64,000 nucleotides of DNA from Tritrichomonas musculus (taxonomy: Eukaryota; Parabasalia; Tritrichomonadida; Tritrichomonadidae). The stretch lies in NCBI GenBank assembly GCA_039105265.1, contig JAPFFF010000056.1:496001-560000 (forward strand), in the 5' to 3' direction. This document shows, in pieces, positions 30,565-41,738 of the stretch (position 1 is its first letter; the number at the start of each line of letters is the position of its first letter). The notes under the pieces are model-generated. The model was given only the letters and a program-made list of their open reading frames with translations. It did no database searches and was not told the DNA's origin. The position numbers and the translations under genes are program-made.

Positions 30565-32208
30565 TCATTTCATACATCTGGAAATTAATTCTTGTAGATA
30601 TTCAGTTTTTGTCTCAGGTTCCTGTGATATATCATACTTATGATTTCTGTTAAATCTGGAATCAATCAATTTCAGTGCATTTTGACCTTTATTATTTACA
30701 TGAAGGAAATCAAGATCATCTTGTTTGAATAATTCTTTAATATTTTCGATTAAACGAGCAGCAGCAGCCACCATCAAAGGAGTATTTCCATCTTTATCAG
30801 TTGAATTAATATTTAAGATGTTATTATCAAGAAGTAATCTCAAAATTAATGGATTATTTAATTGTGCAGCTACATGAAGATATGTTTGATTTTTTTGTTC
30901 TTTTAACCTAACCGAAAAATCAATTTTTCCTGAGTCAATAAAAGTTTGAACGAAATCAATTGATTGACTTTTAATTGCTTGCTGGAGAGGATAAATTCCA
31001 GACTGATCTGGGCAATTTGGATCAGCTCCGTTAGTCAATAAGAACTCAGCACACCGAAAACTATTGTATTTGTCAACCGGAATGATAGTAAACAAAGATT
31101 TTCTTTGATTTTGGTTGGATTCTTTAAAATAAACTAGTTCAATCAAATAGCGCAAATGGTTGGAAAATATTGTAAAAAATTACGTTTTTATTAATGTTAA
31201 TGTCACCATTTGCGATTATCAATTGAAGCTTATCAACATCATCATGAATGAGTGATTTTAAAATTGCATCTTGTGGCTCGCCACTGTTTCTCATCTGATT
31301 AAATAATTCAAAATTGTTTGGAAAATAGCTATTGATAAACTTAAATTGATCATCAGTCACTATATTCTTAATAATATCAATTGTCGTTGGCTTCAATTCA
31401 AGTAATTCAGGAAAAAACCATAAAATCATGTTTGAAAAGTAAGAGATACTTGGTTTCGGCTTATTTAAAAAGGAAAAATACGCATTTAAGGATGAACTAC
31501 GGTACGAGTATTGCCAATCTCTAGTAACTAATTCTGGTTTAACATGCAATTTCTCAAAAAGTTCTTCTTTTGGTATGAAACCTTTTTTATAAAGCTTGTA
31601 AATAAATGCACAGTTAAGTAAATTTTGAGAAAATAAGAACATTAGTTTTTTAACAAGAAAAAGCATCATTTTGTCTAGGTTATTAGTAGTATCCGCTGAA
31701 TTGTAAAGTAAAATAACTAATTCGCATATATTTGAATGATAGATAAAATCGGAATAAATGACTTGAAGTAGGCAGGCAACTAATTCCTGAATATTTTCTT
31801 CTGATTTGCACCATATTGATTTAAGAATTGATTCTTTTACACTTTCTGGTTTTAAGCTTGTAAATAAATAACTTCTTTTCCCAAAAATAGCTGTTCAAAT
31901 TTTTGCATAACATTTTTCTTATCTTTAATATCAATATGAAGCGTGCGAATATCAGGATTCACTTGAAGGACTTCTTTGATTGACAAACATGTATCTTATA
32001 GCATTTCTATATTAAAATGATAGGACATAGTATTAGTTGTAATTGTGAATATTCTTGGAATAACTTCCAAAATACTATTTACGTGTTCTTCGATATAAAT
32101 TCGAGAAGTCTGTTTTGAAAGATCTACATAATGTAATGGGTTTGAATCAGGGCGATATTGTCGGGAAAAAAGGTGATAACTATTATGAAAAGCTCCTTGA
32201 AAATTCAA
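30565..32208 (-). pseudogene. Ankyrin-repeat protein pseudogene (DUF3447-type family)
   Basis: Minus-strand remains of one gene. The 5' part (about 31996-32208) resembles the N-terminal BTB-like region of trichomonad ankyrin proteins. The middle (31139-31669) is the helical DUF3447-like region, and the 3' part (30565-31155) has clear ankyrin repeats (NGADPNCPDQSGIYPLQQAI, DKDGNTPLMVAAAA). Between 31670 and 31995 the reading frame carries several stops, and a frame change lies where the two long open segments overlap near 31140-31155. The gene is therefore disabled, although its ankyrin end is still open for 196 codons. The family is very large in trichomonads, and a second decayed member lies at 47759-50037. 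Confidence 0.8.
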
Positions 32209-32293
32209 ATTTCAAAAATAAATCTTTATATCTTTATTTCTTCATTTCGATTAAATTTTCAATTTTGATTCATAACTTTTCAATTAAAAATTT

Positions 32294-34012
32294 TTGATTT
32301 TGATACTTCATCTTCTTTTTGCATTCTTTGTTTACCTTTCTGAAGCAATATTGCACAGCGAAACCGATCAGAGAGGTGATGATAATACATTCATTCAATC
32401 ACTTTTATCTAGCGCCGATGAACAGCAAATTTCAGCTTTAACTACTATGCAGACAAATATCCCTCGTCAAACGCCTGTTTCATCTTCTCAGCAAACGCAA
32501 GTTCAAACGCCTCAGCAAACTAACACTTTAACTCCTCAACAAACCAAAATTTCAACGCCTCAGCAAACTGAAGTTTTAACACCTCAACAAACCGAAATTT
32601 TAACGCCCCAACATACTGAAATTCCAACACCTCATGAAACTGAAGTTTTAACACCTCAGCAAACGGAAGATTTAACTCCTCAGCAAACTGAGTCTTTAAC
32701 TCCGCAACAAACTGAAATTATAACTCCACAACAAACTGAAATTATAACTCCACAACAAACTGAATCTTTAACGCCACAGCAAACTGAGTCTTTAACTCCG
32801 CAACAAACGCCAATTTCAACATATTATCGAACCCAGCCACCAACTGAACCCCCTACATCAGAAATTGACAGTTCTCGTATAATTTATGTCTGCGAAGGAA
32901 TTTCATGTGATAATTGTGGGAAAACAGATAAAAATAATCATGAAACTCAGTTAACAAGCTATTCACTTTTGGATGAATTGCTCTCCCGTAATGATCAAAA
33001 TGATATACAGATAGGCATTTGTGGATCTACTCGCGAAAACCACCCATCTATCTCTGTAGATAGAATATATGAAAAAAGAGTTGAAATTCAAGGAAATGGA
33101 GAGCATCAATATATTACTTTCCTAAATGTAACTCATTACAGTGATGAAGATCTAGAGATTGAAGCTGCAATCCTAATAAAAGTTAATGATGTTACTATTA
33201 TTGTTGATGAATCGAATAATGATAAGAAAAATATGTTCATTTACTTAGGTGAATTGGAAAATTCGCCGATTGAGGTTGAAAATCTAACAATCCTTGACGG
33301 GGACTTGGATTTAGCATCTCTTTCTGCAGTAAAGAACTCAATATTTGCTGTTTCTGCCCATATAATAGATGATTCTATTTCACAAATAAAACTTGGCTCC
33401 AATTATATGAGTTTCTACAGAGATGGCAAAAGCTCACAGCCTATCACTTTTCATGAATACGATTTACCAATGGACATTAGGTCCACGATCAAGAGAACTA
33501 CTCTAAAATTCTCAGTAGATCAAAATTTTCATGATACCCTTACCCAAAGCAATATTGTTATTGATCTTAAAAATGATGTTGGCACCAAAGCAACAATATC
33601 TTTTGATAGTACTTGGAATGGTATACAAAAAATAGAGTTTATTTTAATAAAGCATTATTGCAACCTTGAAATTGTCTCTGATGACAAAGAAGTTGCAAAG
33701 AAAATAGATGTAGACGGAGATGGAATAGTTATCCGTAATGGTGTAATAGATGGAGATGACGGCGATGATGGCGGTGATGACAGAGATGATGATGGTGGTT
33801 CTGGCAGTGATGGTGAAAGTGGTAATAATAATTCATTTGAAAAAGATGGGGTTTCATATATTGTCGCTTTCATAGCGGTGGCTGTTTTAGCTTTAGTTGC
33901 CTATGGAGTTTATAAAGTATGTAGTAAGAAATGTAAGAGACCTGGAAGGCATAATTATAACGACTACTTGACAAATGCAGAAGATCTTGGCAATATTGAT
34001 GATCCATTATGA
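32294..34012 (+). CDS. Thr/Gln-repeat surface membrane protein, no ATG at the start
   Basis: 572-residue frame. It begins with a convincing signal peptide (ILILHLLFAFFVYLSEA). Residues about 60-185 are an eight-residue repeat, TPQQTExL, encoded by a 24-bp tandem repeat. A globular region (about 190-475) carries one Cys cluster (CEGISCDNCG). An acidic Asp/Gly-rich juxtamembrane segment (about 478-520), a membrane helix (about 521-541) and a basic tail complete it. The architecture is that of a mucin-like surface protein. The signal peptide starts at TTG (32294), and the in-frame stop just upstream (32285-32287) leaves no ATG before about codon 47. A TCATA Inr-like site lies about 22 bp upstream. 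Either a non-AUG start is used, an upstream exon is spliced on, or the start codon has been lost. Confidence 0.75.
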   Translation: MILILHLLFAFFVYLSEAILHSETDQRGDDNTFIQSLLSSADEQQISALTTMQTNIPRQTPVSSSQQTQVQTPQQTNTLTPQQTKISTPQQTEVLTPQQTEILTPQHTEIPTPHETEVLTPQQTEDLTPQQTESLTPQQTEIITPQQTEIITPQQTESLTPQQTESLTPQQTPISTYYRTQPPTEPPTSEIDSSRIIYVCEGISCDNCGKTDKNNHETQLTSYSLLDELLSRNDQNDIQIGICGSTRENHPSISVDRIYEKRVEIQGNGEHQYITFLNVTHYSDEDLEIEAAILIKVNDVTIIVDESNNDKKNMFIYLGELENSPIEVENLTILDGDLDLASLSAVKNSIFAVSAHIIDDSISQIKLGSNYMSFYRDGKSSQPITFHEYDLPMDIRSTIKRTTLKFSVDQNFHDTLTQSNIVIDLKNDVGTKATISFDSTWNGIQKIEFILIKHYCNLEIVSDDKEVAKKIDVDGDGIVIRNGVIDGDDGDDGGDDRDDDGGSGSDGESGNNNSFEKDGVSYIVAFIAVAVLALVAYGVYKVCSKKCKRPGRHNYNDYLTNAEDLGNIDDPL

Positions 34013-34193
34013 TACCATTAATAAAATGAGGGTTGTGCATTCTTTATAATTTGCTTTTTTAAATGTAAATGATTGATAAAATTTTTTTAGTCCATATATA
34101 GTACCATCGGTTTGGGGAAAATAGATAGTTTTAGGATTTTGTGGATTTATGTATAATTTCTACTAAAATTAAATTTCATTTTTAATGATACAA

Positions 34194-34265
34194 GGGTAAG
34201 TAGTGTAATGGTTAGCATTATTGATTGTGGCTCAATAGACCCGTGTTCGATTCACGGCTTACCCA
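34194..34265 (+). tRNA. tRNA-His (GTG)
   Basis: A full cloverleaf can be drawn. The acceptor stem GGGTAAG pairs with CTTACCC. The D arm is TAGTGTAATGGTTAGCA (A box). The anticodon stem ATTGA/TCAAT encloses loop TTGTGGC with anticodon GTG. The T arm CCGTG-TTCGATT-CACGG contains the B box GTTCGATTC. Discriminator A at 34265, followed by a T run (34269-34275) that serves as a Pol III terminator. No intron. The extra 5' G of tRNA-His would be added after transcription. Confidence 0.93.
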
Positions 34266-34692
34266 GAATTTTTTTCTTAAATTTTTATTAAAAATATTAT
34301 CATTTGGTACTGTAATTTTATATAAGTTTTATTTCAACTTTCCAGAACATTTAAATGAATTTTTTGATTCCATAATCAAAAAAGTTTTAATATTGCATTG
34401 ATTCCATAATTTTATCAACTTAATGTAAAAAAATATTGGGGAAAAACTATTTTATTAAATTAAAATGATGGATCAATTACTTTCTCTGAGAATCTCCAAA
34501 TTCTTTGGATCTTAAGGCATGATCGTGTAAAATAAAAATATGTATAAATTTGATTGAACCCAATCTGGGAAAAAATGGATGCACCACAACCATGAGCTTT
34601 TTCTTTCATCTCTATTTTAGCTTTTTTCATTTTTAAAAATCAAAATTAAAATTTTCAACAAAGCTTTTACAAAATGATTATTTTTAGACAGT
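34266..34692. other. Intergenic interval downstream of the tRNA
   Basis: A Pol III T tract, then AT-rich DNA containing the 3' UTR of the minus-strand gene. Nothing else recognised. Confidence 0.5.
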
Positions 34693-36162
34693 TTACTCAA
34701 AGCCATCGAGTGGACAAAGTTCAACTAATCTCTTATTGATTTCAGTGATATGATCATCAGCTGCTCTAGCTTGTTTGGATGAAACTCCCCAGAAACCACT
34801 TCGCTTTTGGAATGGAGCAAACTTGTTTTCTTTATCACGAAGGTGCTTGCAGTAACGAAGCTTATCATTGATAATCTTAACAGAAAGTGAAGCCTTAAGT
34901 TCGCTGATTCTTCCATTTTGGGATGAAAGGTTCTTGTTACGTTTAACAACATCTCCTGCGAGAGCATCTGATTTGCCATGAGCATCAAGAGCTTTGGCTT
35001 CAACATCTTCTTTGATCTTTTGGAGTTCAGCATTGTGTAATTCAGTATTTTCTTTGAGTTGATTATTGAATTCTTCTTTGATTGGTTCGAATTCCTTAGT
35101 AACTTCATCCTTAAGGATCTTAGGAAGATTGCTAGCCATTTCCTTGTAATCATCAGCTGCATTCTTCATCTTATCAACTAAGCCTTCAAGTTCTTCAAGT
35201 TTTTCATTGTGTTCTTGGAGGGTCTTCTCGATGATATCACCAAGTTCTTCAGTTTCTTCTTCAAGTAATTTGAGTTCTTCAGCTTGAGTGTTGATCCTTT
35301 CAGTTAATTCTTGGTATTTGGCATCATGTTCTTCCTTCATCTTTTCAGCAGCTGTGGTTTGTGCATTTTGAACGAGTTCTCTCATAACTGACATTTCGGA
35401 TGTATGGCGAGATTCTGATTGAACACGATCCCTTTCAGCCTTGCTTCTAAGATTGCTCAAAGCCCAAGCAAGGAAGAAGTTAACATTTTCTTCGTGAATA
35501 ACTGGGCATTGGAAGATACCATCAAGTTGATCTGGCGTTAAGGATTGGAAGTCAATAAGAGAAATTAATGGTGCTGCTGCTTGTGCGTTTTCATTGAAAA
35601 GTGTAATTACAAATTCGATGAGTTTATCTTTGTTGACAACTTCACCTTTTTCATCAGAATCGACTTTCTTTTGAAGAGCAAGAAGAACTGAACGGAAAAT
35701 AAGCTCAGGTGGTGCCTTAAGGAAGTTATCATCATCAAGAGCTGTATTTATACAGTTTGCGCAAGCAATAACATCAGTTTCAAGATAATGCTTATTCTTG
35801 CAATGTTCTAACATTTCAGCGATTGCATTACCTGCAACTGGGCGTGTAAGGTCTTTTGATTTAATGTAATCTCGGACAAACTTTGAAAGTGTAGCAACTT
35901 CCCATTCAGAAGCAATATCTTGTAATTCAAAAGCAGTGTTCTTGGTAACCTTGAATGGTTGAAGTTGGCAAGCGTTGATGAAAGCAGTAATTGTATCGGT
36001 TCTGACTCTTTGGACTAAAGTTCCTTGTGTTTTACCTTCACCCATCATTTTTCCGCATTTCTTGGACATTTTAGCAAAGGTTGGGCCATCAAGATAATAT
36101 GGAAGGTTGTTTGCCCAAAGAGTGAATGTTTGCATAAACTCGGGAGTAGTTTCAGTCGTCAT
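34693..36162 (-). CDS. BTB-like domain coiled-coil protein (trichomonad family)
   Basis: 489 aa. Residues about 1-105 resemble the divergent BTB/POZ-like N-terminal domain of a large trichomonad family, including the FELQDIASEWEVATLSKFV segment that corresponds to the late BTB helices. Residues about 105-245 form a helical BACK-like region. Residues about 250-420 are a long, continuous coiled coil, and a compact C-terminal segment contains FWGVSSKQARA. No signal peptide or membrane segment, so cytosolic. Codon use is more even (less extreme AT) than in neighbouring genes, consistent with good expression. An Inr-like TCATA lies about 14 bp upstream. Likely a scaffold or adaptor; partners unknown. 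Confidence 0.75.
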   Translation of the reverse strand: MTTETTPEFMQTFTLWANNLPYYLDGPTFAKMSKKCGKMMGEGKTQGTLVQRVRTDTITAFINACQLQPFKVTKNTAFELQDIASEWEVATLSKFVRDYIKSKDLTRPVAGNAIAEMLEHCKNKHYLETDVIACANCINTALDDDNFLKAPPELIFRSVLLALQKKVDSDEKGEVVNKDKLIEFVITLFNENAQAAAPLISLIDFQSLTPDQLDGIFQCPVIHEENVNFFLAWALSNLRSKAERDRVQSESRHTSEMSVMRELVQNAQTTAAEKMKEEHDAKYQELTERINTQAEELKLLEEETEELGDIIEKTLQEHNEKLEELEGLVDKMKNAADDYKEMASNLPKILKDEVTKEFEPIKEEFNNQLKENTELHNAELQKIKEDVEAKALDAHGKSDALAGDVVKRNKNLSSQNGRISELKASLSVKIINDKLRYCKHLRDKENKFAPFQKRSGFWGVSSKQARAADDHITEINKRLVELCPLDGFE

Positions 36163-36172
36163 CTTGAATTGA

Positions 36173-36177
36173 TATGA
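36173..36177 (-). promoter_or_regulatory. Inr-like TCATA of the BTB-like gene
   Basis: Gene-strand TCATA; its A lies about 13 bases before the ATG. It fits TCA(+1)YW. Confidence 0.35.
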
Positions 36178-37888
36178 TATAATAGCAGCCGTTTAATTTC
36201 TCAGTTTAAGAATTCACAGGGTTTAACGTATATAACCACTTTCAAGATTTTCTGAGAAAAACTGATTTGAATTATATAAAACCACTGATTTTTTTTTAAA
36301 ATTAGGGACTGTTTTGTGATTTTGAGCACGAATGTTTGATACAAGAATTTCTCGTTATAAATTGAAAAAATTAACGGACGATTTTTTTGAAATAAATAAC
36401 GCCCGTTTAAAAAAAAAAAAGAAAAACAAAGAAAATTTAACACGTGAAATTCTAAAAAAAAACGTTCGATAAATGATGCACATTAAAAAAATTAAAATTT
36501 GGTTCAGCTTTTTTCACAAAAAAAAATAATATGTCTGTTAGTTTTTTTTAAAATTTTGGAATTCTAATAAATATCAAATAAATATCAAATAAAATGATGA
36601 TGGAACAATTCTAAATCCACAACATGAAATAAATTGTATACGTTTAATATTCTCTTTCGTACGTTAAATTTGTAAACTTTTGAAAAAAATAACTCATCAT
36701 TTTAGCATAATAACACAATATTGATTGAGATTTATTAGTATAAATATTCTTAATCTACTTTTTTTAAGGGAAATAATAAAGGAAATAATGATGATTCATT
36801 TTATTATTTTATTTAACTTTTCAAATTAAAAAAATTGATATCAATAAATAAACGTACAGAAAACCTCCAAAATACGAAAAATAGGAGTCATAAAGTTTTA
36901 TGTGAATTTTTTCTATTTGGATATAAACGTTGGACTTTACCCTATAAAAAAGCTTGCCTTTATATTAAAAATTCAAGATATCCATATTTTCTTTTTAATG
37001 ATGCGTATTTGCACATTTCAAATAAATATTGTGGACTTGGAACTAGATTCATATGAATATATTAGAAGTATGAAATAAAACTAGATAATATAAATAAAAT
37101 AAATTATCAATAATATTATCTAATGAATTAGATATGGTTTCGCTTAGAGGATAACTTAAAAAATAGAATGAAATTGTAAAGAATCACAAAAAATCGAATA
37201 TGTAGTCGAGATAGTTGGAAAGGAAAGCATTTACATTTTTTTTAAAAAAAAGTTCTTAACTTTGGGGTATTTGATGTTAATATTAAAATATAATTTATAA
37301 TATATTTTTTAAAAAGATTTTAATTAAGAAAAAATGCAATATGTTTTAAATTTAGTGAGATAATTATTGTTTTTTTTTTTTTTTTTTTTTTTTTTTGAAG
37401 AGTTTACAAAATTTTCAAATTCCTGTTTATTATATCAAATAAATGAATCGGGTGTTATTTAAAAAGCAAATGGATATTATTTATCACGATGAACTTATTA
37501 TGTGTAGAGATTTTAAAGATATTTCAAATAGTACATTTTTCGAAGTAGATTGAATTTAACTATTCTATGATACAAAATGCATTCTTGTATTGTATATTAG
37601 AAGTAGCGATAATACATTTTTCATAATCAATATATATTTTTGTTTTTATACATATTTTTATAAATTATTTCCAAAATAAGATATCAAACTTTGAAATTCT
37701 CAAATAAATCATCAAATTCATTTAATAATCAAATTAATGAGTATTTGTTTTTAATCAGCATAAAAACTGAAAAAAAATTCAAAAAATTAATTTGTGATTT
37801 TTAATCTAAACGATTTATAGAGCAATTTATCTTTGCCTTCTACTCTTCTAGAAATCGCTTATACAATACCAAAATATAGACTTGTTAT
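36178..37888. other. AT-rich intergenic interval
   Basis: No supported gene. A poly(T) run of about 26 lies near 37371-37396. Short frames such as the one at 36835-37056 lack family features. Confidence 0.5.
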
Positions 37889-37891
37889 TTC

Positions 37892-40080
37892 TAGAAGTAG
37901 TATAGTATAGGCTGTGCTCTCTACTTTCGCCCAGCCTACAATTGTTATTTGTTTTTAGATCGAAATGTATTGGTTTGTCAAAGGTGTGAAATATATCCTC
38001 ATCCACAAGTGCATCTTAAACCTCTTAAACGTTATGATAAATCTAATGAATATATTTATATCATGAATAAAGGTAAAAATATTGCATAATTTGATGAAAT
38101 TCATGAATTAAAGCATGAATATATCATTAAAGAATATTGTAAACATTGAGCATGAACTAAATTCAATTATTGTTTCAACAAAGAAGTAATCATAATTCTT
38201 GCATCAAAGGCTGACAATAAAAGAATGCTCAATGAATTGAATAATGAAAAAAATATCATGAAAAAAACTCTTTGAGACTCAGAATGAAATGCTTTTTGAT
38301 TGGATTACTAAGTTTGGTCATGAATTTGTGAATCAAAAACAATACTTCGATAGTCAAGTCGTTAATAAGAAATAAAATAGTGGTACAATTGCTATATATT
38401 ATATGAATAAGTTTATTTGCTTAGATGATATATTCAATTACCTTGATAATATTGTATTTAAATCTGAGTCTAAAACTTTCAAGTTAGAATTTAAATTATC
38501 TGAAATATTTGAAACTCAAATTAAAAAAAATAAGGCTATGCGGGGATAACGTCCTGAAGTATTACGTTATGATTATGAATATCATTAATTTGCTTATTAT
38601 CAATAAGATAAGATCATTAATATTCCTATTATTATTTAATTGAATGCTGATTTCTATAAAGTTAAATATTACATAGAAAGTGTTTTATATTGGCACACAT
38701 CATCTTAATAATCAACTTTGTTAACATTTGTTTTATCAATTACATTCACGATGTATACATCAAATTTTGATAATTGTTGATAACATCAATGATAAACTTT
38801 GTTGGTATCAATTTTTGGCTGTTTGATTGAATCCTAGATTACGTGAGACATAGAAATATAACATTAATAACAGAACCAATAATGCTAATTGATTACTTGC
38901 TGAAGAACATGGTTATCTATACCAGACTCATATGACAAAACAAGCTAAGGCAATTATCAATAACTTAAATTGTATGACTGAAGATGAAATGAAGGACTCA
39001 GCAAAAATGCATAAAAGTATATTTTAATATCTAACTATACAAAAAAGATTCTCATATTTATGACATTGATGATCAATGGTTCTATAAACATTATTTTTTG
39101 TATTATTACCAAAGAAAATTGTCATAGCGAGAAAAGAATGTAGGCACATTATGATAAGTGTGATGGTAAATTAAGAAGATTTATGTTGCTGAAAAAGTTT
39201 CATTACCATATTGCCTTATCATTCTTGATAATCCATTTTATGAATTTTGTTTAGCATATAGTCTTCAATGGAAACCTTTACAATAAATTTATTTATAATT
39301 ATGAAACAAAAGAACAAATCGTTAATGAAAGTGCAACTGATTGAACTTTTATTGATTCAAGACTTAAAGCTATTACTGGCATTTGTCATGCCAAAACTTA
39401 ATCAATTAATATTTACTAAATTCATTTTATCATCAATTTAGTATATTTATTTAAAAATATATTTATATCCTGAATATCTGAATATATAACAAAACCAGAT
39501 TATTAATTGGAGTATCAATTTCTCAAAATTGAAGGATTAAATTTTGATAAAAATATGATATATTATACTCATAAGAGATATATTTTGATAAAAATGATCT
39601 CGAATTCATTCCTCATCTATTGAAGAACATATTTGATGCAACTAAATTTGGGGAAAATGGTAAATATAACTTCAATAAATCAATATTGAAAAAAATTGAG
39701 GAGTTTTGGATGGATGAAACGTCTAAACTTAAAGAAATTGTTAAGGATATTAACGTTTGTAACTGTTTTTTGCTTTAATTCATCATGATTTGATTCAAAT
39801 TTATTCAAACAATCCTTCTTTTACAGCTCTTGGCATATTTTCCACAATTCTTTAATCGGTACTACATCAACTCTAAACAATTCATACTAATGGTTTCTTA
39901 ACCATTCATTGATGCACAAGCTTTTGTTGTAGGAAGTACGTTTTAACAATTTGGTATTGATTTTGGTGGTGAATCTAATTCAGCCAAAGGTGCATTCCCT
40001 TTTGAATCCATAAATACAGATAACTTTAATGAAGTATAGAATAGATGAAAAAAGAATTGGCAGACGAATTTTGCCTGATT
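37892..40080 (+). mobile_element. Decayed element-like coding remnants, possibly Maverick-related (broken)
   Basis: From about 37953 to 40080, mainly on the plus strand, the DNA has codon-like composition and many short protein-like stretches with numerous breaks, typical of old decay. It begins just inside a 16-bp motif (37899-37914) also found next to the Maverick fossil at 3921-3936. I could not assign any stretch to a named Maverick protein, so the family is a guess. It looks older than the 2155-3835 fossil. Its right part overlaps the inverted-repeat structure at 39404-41738. Confidence 0.35.
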
Positions 40081-41738
40081 TTCTGTAAACATGAAATTTG
40101 TTATGAGGAGTATAATATATCATATTTTTATCAAAATTTAATCCTTCAATTTTGAGAAATTGATACTCCAATTAATAATCTGATTTTGTTATATATTCAG
40201 ATATTCAGGATATAAATATAGTTGGTGGACATAATTCTGTTTTGGAGACATAATTATGTTTTCACATCATTTCTATATATTCAAATTGGACTTTTAAAAA
40301 AACAATTGTAGAACAATTAATATCATATTGAATACATTCTATTCCCAGATTTTAATTCACTTTTATCAAACTAAATTTGATCATAAATATGATATCGAAT
40401 TTTTAATTTCTGAATATTTTTTTATTATTTGAAAAAAATTATAATTTACTTTTCATCTATAATTAAAATGTATCATTATTATTTATTGAAATAAAATAGA
40501 TAATTAGAAAAAATGGTTTCATTTTCATTTCACTACTCAAAAAACTCATTTCATATCACATTTCATGCTTTTACCATAAAAAAAAGGTTGTTTTAATTTG
40601 CTCTAACATAGTTATTATTTTAGAATATAATGTATATATTATATTTTAGAAAAAAATTTATTGAAATAATAATTATATAAAAAGAAAAAGTGTTTTCAAA
40701 ATATGAAAAAAATTATTCATACAAAATTACTAATTTTGAAAAATGAGTTTATTTTATTTCAAATTAGATGCAGTATTAATCATCTATATGATGCATATAA
40801 TATATTAAATATAATAATATGGTTGAAAAAGAATCAATCTTGGAAAAATTTCATTTTTCTTTTTTTCATTTAAAATCATTCATAAATCACTCATGCATAA
40901 TTGATATGATTTCAGAATTACATTATTTGATAACACATCCAATGAAATATATTATTAATCCTCTAAAAATCATTGTTGCCCATCAAGATTTCAGGTTTTT
41001 CTAAGAAATATACAAATTTCACTTTTTTATTTTTTCTATTATAAAAGCATTAAAAAAAGCAATTAATCAATAAATAATAGGTAAGTATAGAAGAACTATT
41101 AAAATAATGAAAATAATTTCTCAATGTCTAAAATTGAAAGTCTTTTTAAGTTATTTCAGAAGTTACTCTTTTTCATTAAGGTAATAGATCTTGAGTAGAA
41201 CCGCCAATTTTATTCTTTCAATATCATTATGCTATATGCATTATATCAAATATTTAAATAAAAATTTAAAAGTTTTTATTTTTTATTGGAAAAAAACAAA
41301 AAAGCGATATGATTTTTAACTTTATTTTGTGCATCAAAATTTTCTTATATGAAAGTTTTTAGATATCAATTATCTGACAAAATTATATCATTACTGATTA
41401 TGAATTAATGATATTATTATTAAATCCCAAGTTTCAATTATTGAGAATAAAATAAGCATTTTGACTTTTTTTACATTAATGGCCAAATTTCATATAAATC
41501 ACAAATATAATAGCTCATTTAATTAAATAATGATGTACATAAAATACATTAATAAAGTATATAATATTATCAAATAATCTTTAAAAAGTATTGAGAAAAA
41601 TGTGTTTTATTTTTGTGTACCATTCAAAAAGTTGAGCAAACATGATTATGTCCCAAAAACATAATTATGTCCACCAACTATATATTTTTAAATAAATATA
41701 CTAAATTGATGATAAAATGAATTTAGTAAATATTAATT
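39404..41738. repeat. 167-bp inverted-repeat pair, right arm split by a transposon
   Basis: The left arm (39404-39570) is the near-perfect reverse complement of the right arm, which is in two parts (40108-40218 and 41683-41738) because the 1462-bp element inserted into it. The arms match in length exactly, 167 bp, when one copy of the TA is removed. The 537 bp between the arms belong to the decayed element-like DNA. The pair could be the inverted ends of a small element or the result of a local inverted duplication. Confidence 0.85.
40217..41682. mobile_element. 1462-bp TA-flanked DNA transposon, copy 2
   Basis: Element 40219-41680, flanked by TA, with ends TAGTTGGTGGACATAAT and its reverse complement. 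Same orientation and length as copy 1 (15099-16560), differing at only a small percentage of positions. The undisturbed left arm of the surrounding inverted repeat shows the pre-insertion sequence GATATAAATATATTTTT with a single TA, so the TA duplication and the exact ends are demonstrated here. Tc1/mariner-type by target site; non-autonomous. Confidence 0.92.
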
